Below, in pieces: positions 23,285 to 35,094 of a stretch of DNA of 64,000 nt. How positions within the stretch are numbered: the first letter of the stretch is position 1; every line of letters begins with the position of its first letter. The notes under the pieces are model-generated. The model had not been told where the DNA came from. It made no database searches and was given only the letters and a program-made list of their open reading frames with translations. A program made the translations under genes and the position numbers. Source of the DNA: Jimgerdemannia flammicorona (taxonomy: Eukaryota; Mucoromycota; Endogonomycetes; Endogonales; Endogonaceae); the NCBI GenBank assembly GCA_003990745.1, contig RBNI01000011.1, positions 1 through 64,000 on the forward strand, in the 5' to 3' direction.

Positions 23285-23373
23285 GGATTGGAGGATTTAG
23301 ATTGAAGAATTTAGATACAATGATTCAAATTAGATAATTCAGATTAAATGATTTAGATTGAGTGATTCAGATT
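23285..23373. repeat. 14-bp minisatellite, left part
   Basis: About six imperfect copies of a 14-bp unit of the form RATTYAGATTGAGT. The same unit continues at 28,518 beyond Cop-1, so this array was split by Cop-1. Confidence 0.8.
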
Positions 23374-23447
23374 TATTATAAGAGAGGCACTTTATTGAAG
23401 TTATATAGGTCATATATGTACTGGCATATTAAGTTACTATTCCAATA
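23374..23447 (-). repeat. Cop-1 3' LTR, shortened
   Basis: About 74 bp, matching both ends of the 128-bp 5' LTR; a block of about 50 bp present in the right LTR is missing here. The outer TG/CA ends have become TA. Confidence 0.7.
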
Positions 23448-23829
23448 CTCTTACTCAATGAGATATGTAACCCAAAAAAAATAATATAAACTAGAATAGA
23501 AGTAAACTAGAGTAAACTAAATATGACTAATAGGTTACTATCTAGATAACCACAGAAGGTCAAAATTCTCTGTTTATAAGTATGAAAATAGATAAAGAAT
23601 ATAGTAAAATACTAGTAATATAAAATTTTTTGCAGGTTGAAAAAATGTTCTGAAATATACCTAAAAATACCCATAGATGAGAATGTAATGTATGTAATCT
23701 ACTTATAGATAAGAGATGTAACCAATGTAGATATCAAATATATATATAATATGTAATATATAAGGAAGGCTTTTTTTCATTCTGAAAAATGTCTCATGAT
23801 TGATTGAATTTTAGTATATAGTTTATAAG

Positions 23830-25560
23830 ATCCATTTCTTTAGCACATTACTTAAACTTTGGCTTTAAAAGGGCTTTGATCAAGAAGTCTACAATTATAC
23901 ACTCCATGAGAGTATATTTCAGATATATAGTACTAATTTCTATACATTTATATATAAAATAATGCTGTATATTGATATGTTTCATTCTGCTGTAGTGTAC
24001 CAGATTCTTAGTAAGTGCAATTATAGACTGGTTATCTTAGTATAGTATAGTACTGTCTTGAGTAAAGCCAAGCTTCTTTAATAGTTCATGGAGCTATATA
24101 GCTTCTTTTATTACTAATGATAATGTCTGATATTTGGCTTGAATGGAATAGATGACAATAGAACTCTACTTATACATTTGCCATGAAATGATAGATCCTT
24201 TGTTGTCTTTACTGATGTGAAAGAGATATTCAGTAGTAGACTGGTGATTATCTAAGTCTCCAGCCCAATTGGAATCATATGTACCAGATAGCTAGATGTT
24301 ATTGCTCTTACCATTGCTCCTACTTAATCTAATATTGCTACTACCTAATGTAAGCATATAGTGTACTGATTCCTTTAAGTATCAGAAAATCCTCTTAATG
24401 GTGCTTCAATGTAAATTATCATAGCAGGAGGAGTACTGTACCATCTTATTCATAGTGTATGATATGTCAGATCTCATTCCTAGTATGAGATATATAAGAG
24501 AGCTGACTACTTACTAATAGGGAATATTTTTGTTATTATCTTTAGTGCTGTTTTTGATGAGTATATTGTCATTATCCTTGAGTATAGTGTCAGGTTTTCT
24601 TAACTTCACAGAAGTATCCATAAGAGTGCTGATCAGCTTATATTTACTTATATTAAAGCATTTGAGAATGGCTTTGATATATATTTCTTATAAGAGGTAT
24701 ATAGTATATACATTCCTGTTACATATAATTAATATCCCCAAAAGGAAGGATGTATCATCTATATTGATCATCTTGAATTCTTAGTATAAAGTTTTCTTTA
24801 CTCTATTAAGCCTGTTCTTGCTTGTAATGATAATAATATCATCTACCCATATACCAATAAATATAATGCCATCATCATAATATTAGGTATATATATAATT
24901 ATCTGCTTTGCAATATATGAATTCATTGTTAAGGAGATATTTATCCATAATCATACTACTTGTTTGATGCTATATAGTCCTTTGTGTAATTTGCATATGA
25001 GCTCACCATTTTCATATCTTTGTGGTGATAGAAATATATTTCAGTATCTATATTACTATTCAGAAATACTGTCTTTACATCTATTTAATAGATTTCAATA
25101 TTATATATCACACTGATCACAAGGAGTATTCTAAGTAAAGTAAGCTTGAATATTAGTAAAAATGTCTTATCATAGTCTATACCATAATTCTGCAAATAAA
25201 TCTTAACAATGTAACAAGCTTTATACTGCTCTACATTGTTATTAGCATTGTTCTTTATTATGCACCCACTTGGATCTGATTCCTTGATGGTTTGGCAGAA
25301 GAGGTACTAGGTCCCAAGTACTGTTTTTGATAAGCAAATCCTATCCCTCATCTATTATGCATTGCCATTTCTTATTATTGGTACATTATATAGCCTCATT
25401 ATATAAGCTTGGTTTGTCAGAAGATGTCATGATATATGTGTATTCATATACTTTAGTATAGCTCATATAGTCCTTATATTGCTGTCTAAAGCTTACTGGT
25501 ATATCCCAATAATTTCCTAAATCTGAACACATCTCTCAGCATATATTGGACCACTTTTGT
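23830..25560 (-). pseudogene. Cop-1 RT and RNase H, broken
   Basis: Plus-strand sequence is the complement of a Copia RT/RNase H. It can be aligned base by base with the better preserved Cop-2 (30,450-32,150): the block around 24,140-24,300 equals the S-x-x-G-Y-L-F...I-S-W region of RNase H and that at 24,430-24,790 the RT thumb (polyprotein segment with S-P-x-x-E-T/S-x-K-L-R). No frame longer than about 30 codons survives in most of it. Confidence 0.7.
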
Positions 25561-26830
25561 ATTTGTTTACCCTTCATAGAAGATTCTTTGTCATTGGAGG
25601 ATTCACTATCATCTTCATCTTTGATCTTGGTGATTCTTGGCTCAGGTAACTCTTGCTTAGATATATATAGTAGTTGATAATAGTTTTGATTAACTACTGG
25701 AATCATCAGAGATATTGGTAGTACCAGTTGTTGTACTGACTTAAACATAGAGGTTTCTATAAGTATTTCTATATAGATCTCCTTATTATTATTTCCTATT
25801 TCATTGAATTGTATATCATAAAAATCACTATACATTTCATATATAGGTTCCAGAGCCTATATGATTTCCTGCTATATCCAAAGAGTATGTACTTGACTGC
25901 CTTTGACTTGAATTTATACCAGGTAGTGTTGCTTTTATCTATTGCATCCAAATATACATAGATAGAATATATTTGGCTTAGATCCACTTTATAGTTCTTC
26001 AGGAGTAAGATCATCATTCTTATACTTATTGTTTCCAGCTTCCTTGCTTAGTGATTAAGAAATATATTGATTGCAGATATACACCACCAGATTGATAGCT
26101 TCAGCCCAATAGGAATATACTAATCTAGTAGTATTAATTATCATCTGCCCCATTTTGATGGCTATATAGTTAAATTGCTCAGCCATACCATTCTGCTGAG
26201 GTGTATAAGGAGCTATCATTTGATGGCTTATACAGTATTTCATCAAGAATTCCCTGAATGTATTGTTTATATATTTATATCTATTATCTGAGTATATAGT
26301 ATATTCTATATTCTGTTTTATTCTCAGTGATTATTTTGAATTCTTTAAATTTCTCTAAGGTTTTGCTCTTTACTAATAGGAAATATATATATACCTTATA
26401 TATATGATCATTGATAAATATTAGAAAGTATCTCTTTGGAATATGATGGGGTATATATTGGGCCACATATGTCTATATGGATTAGATCAAAGATCCCCAA
26501 GGTATACTTTAATCATTCTTCAAACAGTCTCTAGTAGTCTTTGTTTTCTACACATACCTCACAAAATCTATCCTCTAGATATATATTCACTAACAATCCT
26601 TTTACCAAGCTGCTTCTTATCATATATTCTAGACTCATCTTGCCAATATATTCTAAGCATTGATGCTATATATTGGACATGTCAGGCATAGTTGTTACAT
26701 AAGCAGAAGCTTTTGTACCATTTGATATCCCATTGATAATATAAAGATTTCTGCATTTCAAAACTAATATTAGCTCATTATCATTCAAATTTTATATGGT
26801 GGTACTCTTTGCATACATATATGTATATTT
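25560..26830 (-). pseudogene. Cop-1 integrase, broken
   Basis: Readable pieces are YFLIFINDHIYKVYIYFL (strand following the first catalytic Asp, about 26,390-26,440), KTLEKFKEFKIITENKTEYR, and TPQQNGMAEQFNYIAIKMGQ (third catalytic Glu in the usual N-G-x-A-E context, about 26,150-26,215). Then comes AEAINLVVYICN, the Copia-typical tail. Stops separate the pieces. Confidence 0.8.
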
Positions 26831-27049
26831 CTTTATTACCACAGGACATTATTTTTCCTATAAAGAAGAGGTTCTTTCCTATCTTCAGAGTATATAGTAT
26901 GTCTTCAAGAGTAGCAGCAGGCTCAATAACATTTCCATGGAGATGTATCTCCACATTTCCCTTTTCTTAAGTATAGATGATATTGTTATCTCCTAACTTA
27001 ATAGGTATAGGGTATTCGAAAGGCTCATATATAGAGAACCATTCTTTGT

Positions 27050-28330
27050 ATGGTATCATATATTATATGGCTCCAGAATCCATGAGCCAGATATCATTGT
27101 TATTAGCTATATTGACAGATTCACTACTGGCAGATGTATGTTATTAGTAGTATTGATATTATTGCCACTTTTTGTTAGATGAATAGTGTTTTGCTATTAA
27201 CCAGAATTTGTAGATAATGAGTTGGTAGATTTGATAGTAGATCTTATACTGACAGAACTAGTGTTGCTAGTAGAATTAGTAGTAGTGCCAATGGCTTGTA
27301 TAAAAAATAGATTACTGCTTTCATCAGTTTCAGCAGAATTTGTATTACTATGCTTCTCTTGAAAGCTTCTGTATCCACATTACTAATACTGACTTTTTTT
27401 TCTATATTATTGCTTATTTTCACTACTCTCTTTGTCATTTTCCCAACTATAGTAATGATACTTCCTATATCCATACTTGGCACAGTATTTACAGTAGCCA
27501 TCATACTTAGTTGATTAATTGGTAGACTGGTTGTCACATTGTTGAGCTTTGGTTTGGGTTTTCTGACCTTGTTGACTGTGCTTTTGATCTTATTTGGTAC
27601 TGCCACATCTGCAAGATCTGTAAAAAGCATTCTTGTCATCATTGGCACTATTTCCTTGGTATATTTTCTTATTCATAAGGCTCATTATCATGTGAGTGTA
27701 ATCTGAGAGACTGCTGCTCTCATATATAGCTATAATAATAATATTACATATATCTGAGAGTTCTCTAGTGAGTACTATAACCTTATCTTCATTGCCAATA
27801 TAATCTGCAGATGTATTGAGAGAATTCACTTGATTCATCAGATTGTTGATATAATTTCCATAGTCACAGATATACTTCTTGAACTTAATTCATATATTGA
27901 ATAGCTGAGATTTCAGATAGAATCAATTTAATATAGATACTTATATATGATTTTTGTATAGAATCTCTCATATATTATGAGGTGTTGTAGTGTATATTAC
28001 AAGCTTCATTTGTAAGCTTAATAATGTAGATGTGATCTCACATAATGCTTGACAATTGTTTGCTGGGTCATAATCTTGAATTAGTACTTATTGCTTTATA
28101 TACTCTGCCAGGCTATATTTATTGAGGAGATTTATTATATAAAATGTCTAAATGGTATAGTCTTTCCCATTAAAGATCAGAATGGACCTCTTGGCTGTAT
28201 TTACACTAACAACCAGAACTGTATTTCCTATATCTATTAAGGTTATACCTGTGGGAGAAATGCTTGTGATTGGCATATCTATTTCCATACTCACATTGCT
28301 TAACTGATCATCAGACATTTCTAGCTTAGT
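27050..28330 (-). pseudogene. Cop-1 gag and protease, broken
   Basis: Protease active site WLMDSGA at about 27,075-27,095 is intact (D-S-G). Gag of the UBN2/Copia type lies to the right: SLNTSADYIGNEDKVIVLTR and DYTHMIMSLMNKKIYQ near 27,650-27,830, and the N-terminal K-R-S-I-L-I-F-N-G-K-D-Y-like segment near 28,170-28,200. The gag pieces are homologous to Cop-2 34,162-34,880. Confidence 0.75.
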
Positions 28331-28375
28331 GTTTTTTTAAAGAGATATATTTACTATAGCTACTTAGTACTAGCA

Positions 28376-28387
28376 GGACTTATAACC
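28376..28387 (-). promoter_or_regulatory. Cop-1 primer-binding site (half initiator tRNA)
   Basis: Plus-strand ggacttataacc beside the 5' LTR corresponds, with two transitions, to gggctcataacc, the anticodon-loop segment of initiator tRNA-Met. See Cop-3 at 36,371 for the unmutated form. Confidence 0.65.
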
Positions 28388-28389
28388 TT

Positions 28390-28517
28390 TATTGTAAAGA
28401 GAGACATTTTATTAAAGTTATATAGGTTATGTATTTCTCTATATTACTGATGAATGATATAAATCTGATGGAATAGTATAAGGTCACATGTTGGCATATT
28501 GAGTTGCTATCTCAATA
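28390..28517 (-). repeat. Cop-1 5' LTR, 128 bp
   Basis: On the minus strand it begins TATTGAGATAGCAACTC and ends next to the primer site. Its right border is followed by the target duplication agatt. Confidence 0.8.
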
Positions 28518-28790
28518 AGATTAAATAATTCAGATAGAATGATTTAGATTGAATGATTTGGATTGAGTAATTCAGATTGAGTAATTTGAATTAAGTAATT
28601 TAGATTGAGTGGTTCAGATTGAGTGATTTGGATTAAGTGATTTGGATTTGATAATTTGGATTGAGTAATTCAGATTGAGTAATTCAGATTAAGGGATTCA
28701 GATTGAGTAGTTCAGATTGAGTAGTTTAGATGAAGTAATTCAGATAAAGTGATTCAGATAGAGTAATTCAGATTAATCTAAGTTAATTTA
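28518..28790. repeat. 14-bp minisatellite, right part
   Basis: About nineteen imperfect tandem copies of the 14-bp unit AATTCAGATTGAGT with T/C and A/G variants. Cop-1 is inserted between this block and 23,285-23,373. Confidence 0.88.
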
Positions 28791-28871
28791 GATTATTTCA
28801 AATTTGAGATTCAGGTCAAACCATCAAATAATGAATTGAAGCCAGATTTGCTTCAAATTAACTCATTTAGA
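28791..28871. repeat. Possible MITE end (third, partial copy)
   Basis: The segment ends in AACTCATTTAGAGCACT, similar to the right terminal repeat of the fold-back MITE at 47,976 (CATTGGAAGCACT). No left end was found; it may be partial or unrelated. Confidence 0.35.
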
Positions 28872-29710
28872 GCACTACTTCTGAATATATAAATACAAAA
28901 TATCTAGCTTAGATCTACTTTGTAATTCTTTAGGAGTAAGATCATAATTATTTCTAAAATATTTATTATTATTACCAGACTCCTTATTTAATACTCAAGA
29001 TATATATTAATTGTATATATATATATATTACTATGTTAATAGTCTCAATTTAATAAAAATATGATATTCAAGTTATATTAATCATTATATATACTATCTC
29101 TATAGCTATATAGTTAAATTGCTAAGTTATACTATTTTACTGAAGTATATATTAAGCTATCATTTCATAGTATATATTATATTTTCTCAGATACTGCTTA
29201 AATATACTATTGATATATATTTATATCTTATTACATTCTCTATAATTATTTTAAATTTTTAGAATTTATTCAGAACTTTGCTCTTTACTAATAAAAGATA
29301 TATATATTATATATATAATTATTAATGAATATAATGAAATATCTTTTTCTATTATAGAAAGTAATATATATTAGACTATATATATCTATATAGATAAATT
29401 AAATATACTAGATATGCATTTTATCTGTTTTTTTAATAGATGCTAAGATATTTTATTTGTTATATAATTCTTATAAAAGTTATTATTATAATATATATAT
29501 ACTAGCAATCTCCTTACTGAACTATTTTTAATTATTCTTTTTAAACTTGATTTGTCTATATATCCAAAGAATTGATACTATATATTCAATACATTAAGTA
29601 TAGTTATCATATATATATATAGAGGCTTTTATATTACATAATATATTATTGATTATATAAATATTATTTTCATTTTAATACTATTATAATCTACTTATTA
29701 TTCTTCAAAA

Positions 29711-29903
29711 TAGTACTCTCAAATAAATTGAATCAATTTGAATTAAATTGAATTGAGAGTCTAATTCAAATTCTATTTTTAGAAATATAATAATACAACA
29801 AAATTTGGATATATTTTTGTTAAGTTATTATATTTCAAAAAATAGAGTTTGAATTAAATCTTAAATCAAATTAGATCTTTGATTTGATTTATTAAGAGTA
29901 CTA
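29711..29903. mobile_element. Fold-back MITE 2, about 193 bp
   Basis: Terminal inverted repeats TAGTACTCTCAAATAAAT and its near complement ...TTATTAAGAGTACTA, continuing inward so that almost the whole element is one imperfect inverted repeat. It interrupts the Cop-3 alignment with Cop-1. The flanks ttcaaa (29,704) and tttaaa (29,905) may be a 6-bp target duplication with one transition. It has no coding capacity; the transposase source is unknown. Confidence 0.75.
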
Positions 29904-29987
29904 CTTTAAACTATATATATATCATTACTTTCTTAGAGTATATGTATTTCTTTATTACTATAAATAATTATTTTACTTATTGAGAGG

Positions 29988-29992
29988 AAATT
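29988..29992. repeat. Cop-2 target duplication, left
   Basis: aaatt, repeated at 35,095-35,099 after the other LTR. It shows that Cop-2 inserted into Cop-3. Confidence 0.85.
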
Positions 29993-30144
29993 TGTTATAT
30001 AATAGTACTTCTTTGGGATATGGGAAAGAAAGAGCAATTTATTAGATAATATATATGACATGAATTTATGCATATTGATTATACTGATTGGTGATATCTT
30101 CTATGATGATGTCAATATATATATCAAGTTGTCATATCTCAACA
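29993..30144 (-). repeat. Cop-2 3' LTR, 152 bp
   Basis: On the minus strand it starts TGTTGAGATATGACAACT and ends ATATAACA. The purine tract lies immediately outside at 30,145-30,153. Confidence 0.9.
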
Positions 30145-30439
30145 CTCCCACTTAAGGAGATATATACCAAAGAAAAAGAATGCAAACTAGATAAAAAAAA
30201 AAAAGCCATATGTAATGTATGCAAAAGACTAGAACTGTATATAACCCAGATTACAACTATTTAGGAATTTTCATGGGTTGAAAAGTGTTCTGAAATATCT
30301 GTAATATGTGCAGAAATATATTATAACCTAATGTATATAATTTACTCATAGATGAGAGATGCAATCAATGTAGATATAAATGTAGAAATGTGGTATGAGA
30401 CTTTTAACAATCTAAAAAGTCTCATGACATACTTGTAAG

Positions 30440-32330
30440 ACTCATTCCTTTGGTGCATAGCTTGAACTTTGACTTTGGAAGGGCTTTCATAAGTGAATCA
30501 GCAATCATATACTCTGTAGAGATGTATTCCAAGTATATACTCCCACACTCTACAAATTCTTAAATGAAATGATGAAGTATATCGATATGTTTCATTCTGC
30601 TATAGTGTATCAGATTCTTAGCAAGTGCTATTGTCGATTGGTTGTCTTGCCTGATTAGCATAGGGTACTATTCCTAAGTAAAGCCGAGTTCTTTTAATAG
30701 CTCACAGAGCCAAACAGTCTCCTTTGTTGCCAATGACAATACCTGGTACTCAACCTGTATTGATGATATCACTATGAAACTCTGCTTATGTATTTGCCAT
30801 GAAATGATAGACCCTTTATCTTCATTTATACAGATGTGAAAGAGATACCCAGTCATAGACTGGCAATCATCCAAGTCTCTGGCCCAATTGGCATCACACA
30901 TGCCAGATAGCTAGATGTCATTGCTCTTGCTCTTATTTAATCTATTATTACCACCTAATATAAGTATATAGTATGCTGATCCCTTTAGGTACCTGAAAAT
31001 CCTTTTGATTGCTATCCAATACAAGTTGTCATAGTATGAGCAATATTGCGCTACTTTATTGATAGCATAGGATAGGTCAGGTCTTGTTTCAATCATTAGA
31101 TATATGAGGAAACTGATAGCTTGATAATAGGGAATGTTGTCAGCAGATTTGAGCATAGTGTTGGGCTTCCTTAACTTTACAGAAGTTTCCATTGGGGTGC
31201 TAATGAGCTTGCTTTCACTCATATTAAACCATTCAAGAACAGCTTTAGCATAGGTTTCTTGTGAGAGGTATATAGCATACATACTCCTATCATGTGTAAT
31301 CAATATTCTCAAAAGGAAGGATACATCACCCATGTTAGTCATCTTGAATTCTCAGCATAGGGTTTCCTTTACTCTATTGAGCCTGTTCTTGCTGGCAATG
31401 ATGATAATATCATCCACTCATATGCCAATGAATACTATGCCATTGTTATAATATCAAATATATATACAATTATCTGTTTTGCAATGTGTGAACTCATTGT
31501 CAAGGAGATGTTTATCAATCCTTTTATTCCATAATTGTGCTGCTTGTTTGATGCCATATAGTCCTTTGTATAATTTACATATGAGTTTATTTTGAACATT
31601 CTCATATCCTTGCAGTTAATAGATGTATAGTTCAATGTCTACATCACCATTCAGGAATGCCATCTTTACATCCATTTGATAGACCTCTAGGTCATACAGT
31701 GTGCTAATTGTAAGAAGTATTCTAAGTAAAGTAAGCTTAAATATGGGTAAAAATGTTTTATCATAATTTATGCCATAATCCTGTAAATAACCCTTAGCTA
31801 CGAAATGAGCTTTATACTACTCTACATTTCCTTTAGCATTGTACTTTATCTTATACACCCATTTGGATCCTATTGCTTGATAGTTTTACAGAAGAGGTAC
31901 TAAGTCTCAGGTACAATTTTTGATGAGCAAATCATATTCCTCATCTATTATGTATTCCTATTTCTTGCTGTCCAGGCATTGCATAGCCTCATCATATGTG
32001 TATAACTCACTAGATGTTATGATGTATGCACATTTGTATGCATTAGCATAGCTTACATGATCCTTACATTGCTACCTTAAGCTTACTGGCACATTCCAAT
32101 AACTCTCTAAATCAGAATGTATCTCATTCTTAGGCTTATACTTTGGCTTTTACTTACCCTTGCTCTTAATGGATTCCTCATCACCAGAGGATTCAACATC
32201 ATCTTTGATCTTGGTTATTTCTTCCAGTTCTTTGGGTAATATTGACTCGAGCTCATACAGCAGTTGATAATAATTTTGATTCACCACTTGAGTCTTTGGA
32301 GATATTGGAGGTGGTTGCGCTGACTAAATA
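30440..32330 (-). pseudogene. Cop-2 RT and RNase H, broken
   Basis: RT thumb and connection: GDVSFLLRILITHDRSMYAI, YLSQETYAKAVLEWFNMSES, LRKPNTMLKSADNIPYYQ and MIETRPDLSYAINKVAQY (30,911-31,342). RNase H follows: CDANWARDLDDCQSMTGYLF, SIISWQIHKQSFIVISS and VEYQVLSLATKETVWLCELL (30,674-30,901), with the C-D-A-x-W-A Asp and the E of V-E-Y. The catalytic core of RT to the right of 31,435 is broken by many stops. Confidence 0.85.
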
Positions 32331-32639
32331 TAGATATCTTGACTGATACATCCACGCAGGTATCCAAATCTCCCTTTTCTCTGAACTGTATATCACGCAA
32401 AATTACCATGTATCTTATATATAGATTTCAGAGCCTATATGATTTCCCACTATATCTAGAAGGATATACTTGCTGGCCTTTAGCTCAAATTTATGCTGAT
32501 TTATGTTGCTTTCATCAAAGACATATGCCTTGCAATCAAAGATCTATAGATGGGATATGTCTGGCTTCATTCTACTCCATAATTCCTCAGAAGTATAATC
32601 AGTATCCCTGGAATGCTTATTGTTAAAGTCCTCACTTAA

Positions 32640-33480
32640 CAATTGAGATATATATTAGTTGTGGATGTATACTGCTATATTTATAGCTTCTGCTCAATAG
32701 AAGTATCCCAATATGGCTGCATTAATTATTATACACATTATTTCTATGACCATATGGTTAAATTGCTCAGCCATACCATTTTGCTGAAGTATATAGGGAG
32801 CTATTGTCTGATGGCATATGCTGTATTTTATCAGAAATTACCTAAATTGGCTATTCATATACTTCTGGCCATTGTCTGAGCATATAGCATGTATTTTATA
32901 TCCTGTCCCATTCTTGGCGATCACTTTAAATTCTTTGAATTTCTCTAAGGCTTCACTTTTTGCTGATAGAAGATATACATATGTCATATACATATTATCA
33001 TTAATAAATATAAGGAAATACCTCTTGCCAGAATATGATACTGTATATATTGGGCTGCATATATCAGTGTGGATGAGATCTAGGATCCACAAGGTGCACT
33101 TTCATTATTCTTCAAACAGATGCCAAAATGCCTTATTCACTATGCAATCTTCACTGAAGTTGTCATCTGAATATATATATGCCGGCAATCCACTCACTGA
33201 GCTGTTCCTGATCATCCATTCAAAGCTCAATTTGCTGATATGCTCTAAATGTTTATATCACATATTGTATATATCACATATAGTTGTTGTCATATATGTG
33301 AAGGCTTTTGCTCTATTCAGTATACTGTTGATCATATACAGATTGCCTTGCTTCAAGGCTGTTATCAATGTCTTGTTGTATTTATTACTATGCAGACTGT
33401 ATATGGTTGCACCTTTTGGATATATATATATCTCCTTATTGCCTCAACCCATCATCTTGCCTATGGAAAAGAGATTCTTT
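32640..33480 (-). pseudogene. Cop-2 integrase, broken
   Basis: The core has LDLIHTDICSP (first catalytic Asp, about 33,060-33,085), GKRYFLIFINDNMYMTYVYL, SEALEKFKEFKVIAKNGTGY and ICSDNGQKYMNSQF (second Asp, about 32,845-32,890). NGMAEQF near 32,765 holds the third acidic residue. D-D-E are therefore all readable, although stops interrupt between them. Confidence 0.88.
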
Positions 33481-33800
33481 CCTATCTCCAGAGCATATAG
33501 TATGTCCCCAAGAGTGGTTACAAGCTTGATGATATTCCTATAGAGATGTATCCTCACATTTCCTTTGCCTTAGGTATAGATTATATTGTTATTCCCCAGT
33601 TTGATAGGCACTGGGTATTCAAATGATTCATATATAGAGAACCACTCCCAGTGGACTATTATATGTTATGTAGCTCCTAAATCTATGAGCCAGAAATTGT
33701 TGTCATCAGCTGTATTGGCTATTGTAACCACTTTTTGTCAGCCTAAAAGTATTTTCTTGACTGGTTGTAGATGCTGAATTGATGGTAGATCTGGCAAAAC
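33480..33800 (-). pseudogene. Cop-2 protease, broken
   Basis: The Copia protease active site W-L-I-D-S-G-A is W-L-I-D-L-G-A here (about 33,675-33,695), a TCA-to-TTA change at Ser, followed by a stop. The region downstream (FEYPVPIKLGN) matches Cop-1 and Cop-3. Confidence 0.75.
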
Positions 33801-34880
33801 TGGTATTATCTTACACAAAAAATAGATCACTACTTTCATCAGTTTTGATAGTATTTGTATTGCCACATTTCTCTTTACCACTATCCCCTCTATACTTTTC
33901 TTTTCCTTACTTATTTTCATTTTCACCACTTTTCTTATCCTTATGATAGCAATCATGCTGCATATGGTCATACTTGCCATAGTAATAATAATACCCATCA
34001 ATCTTACCTGATTGGCTGCTATCATATTGATTTTGGATTTGGGTTTCTCTCCTTTATTGGCCATGCTTTTGCTGTTGACCACATTTGCTGCCAGTACCGC
34101 ATCTGTGAAACCTATAGAATGCTCTTTCATCATCATCTTTGGTATCATTAGAACTGTTTTCTTAGTGTATTTCCTTATTAATGAGGCTCATGATCATGTG
34201 GGTGTAGTTCATGAGACTCCCACTTTTGCGCATAGTAGTAACAACTATGTTATACACCTCAAGAAGGTCTCTTGTAAGCACTAGAACCTTGTCTTCATCA
34301 CTAATGCAATCTATCAATGTGCTGATGGAATTTACCTCATTCACCAGATTGTCAACATAATTGGCATAATTGCAGATACACTTCTTGAGCTTCATTCTTA
34401 TGTTGAATAGCTGTGATTTCAGGTGGAACTTATTTGATGCAGATGCTTGAACATGATGAATGCATAGAGCCTCCCACATATCATGCCCATCATAGCATAC
34501 ATTATGAGCTTCATTTGTAAATTCAATAGCATGAATGCAATCTCCTATAGTGCTCAGCAATTGTTGTTGATATTGTAATGTGAAATTTGTGCTTGTGGCT
34601 TCGTATAGGCCACCAAGTCATATTTGTCAAGGAGATTCTTCATATGGAACACCCAAATGGCATAATCTTTCCCATTGAAGATCAGAATAGACCTTTTGCT
34701 CATGTTTACACTTATGACAGAGACTGTTGTTCCCATACCTGTTGTGGTTACACCCATGGTTGCATCTGTAATGGAGACTATTTCTACTATTGCTGGAACA
34801 ATTGTGATTGACTGATCCAAGCTTCCTTGCTCTTCTTGATTGTCATGATCCATCATAGTGTTGTATATGTAGCATAACAT
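33800..34880 (-). pseudogene. Cop-2 gag, broken
   Basis: Starts near 34,880 (MLCYIYNTMMDHDNQ or the next Met). KRSILIFNGKDYAIWVFHMK (about 34,640-34,700) is the UBN2-type Gag head. NEAHNVCYDGHDMWEALCIH and DEDKVLVLTRDLLEVYNIVV follow at 34,260-34,530. A Lys-rich tail lies at 33,900-34,100, but no CCHC knuckle is clear. One stop near 34,556 divides the gene. Confidence 0.82.
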
Positions 34881-34928
34881 ATATTAAAGAGGTATTTTTA
34901 CTATGGTTATTGCCACTTTGCACTAGCA

Positions 34929-34940
34929 AGGCTTATAACC
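34929..34940 (-). promoter_or_regulatory. Cop-2 primer-binding site (half initiator tRNA)
   Basis: Plus-strand aggcttataacc, two transitions away from gggctcataacc of initiator tRNA-Met, adjacent to the 5' LTR. Confidence 0.7.
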
Positions 34941-34942
34941 TT

Positions 34943-35094
34943 TATTGTATAATAGTACTTCTTTAGGATATGGGAAAAAAAGAGTAATTTATTAGATAAT
35001 ACATATGATGTGAATTTATGCATACTGATTGTACTGATTAGTGATATCTTCTATAATAACATTGATATACATATCGAGTTGTCATATCTCAACA
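34943..35094 (-). repeat. Cop-2 5' LTR, 152 bp
   Basis: Same length and end-to-end match with 29,993-30,144. On the minus strand it starts TGTTGAGATATGACAACTCG. Differences between the two LTRs are mainly transitions. Confidence 0.9.

Larger units (their letters stand above)
23374..28517 (-). mobile_element. Cop-1, Ty1/Copia element in a minisatellite
   Basis: Minus-strand Copia element with short LTRs (23,374-23,447 and 28,390-28,517), initiator-Met-type primer site, gag, protease, integrase, then RT and RNase H. Integrase before RT defines Copia. The 5-bp word agatt at 23,369-23,373 and 28,518-28,522 is the target duplication. A purine tract read as GAGTAAGAG abuts the 3' LTR. Heavily AT-rich with many stops. 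Confidence 0.87.
28872..29992 (-). mobile_element. Cop-3, left fragment (integrase region)
   Basis: Aligns by eye with Cop-1 about 25,955-26,870 (integrase and the start of the protease-integrase linker) on the minus strand. RT, RNase H and the 3' LTR are missing on the left. It is extremely AT-rich; no frame survives. At 29,992 it is interrupted by Cop-2 and continues at 35,095. Confidence 0.75.
29993..35094 (-). mobile_element. Cop-2, Ty1/Copia element with both LTRs
   Basis: 5,102-bp Copia element on the minus strand with equal 152-bp LTRs, 5-bp target duplication aaatt, a primer site and a purine tract AAGTGGGAG before the 3' LTR. Gag, protease, integrase, RT and RNase H follow in Copia order. 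It is the best preserved Copia copy here, yet still has many stops. Confidence 0.92.

Noticed and set aside
28518..28790. Regular 14-bp repeats as a possible CRISPR array
   Set aside because: Tandem with no spacers, in a eukaryotic genome; it is a minisatellite.
32818..33543. 241-codon hydrophobic plus-strand frame that looks like a membrane protein
   Set aside because: It is antisense to Cop-2 integrase, where D-D-E motifs are readable; the hydrophobicity comes from AT-rich complement.
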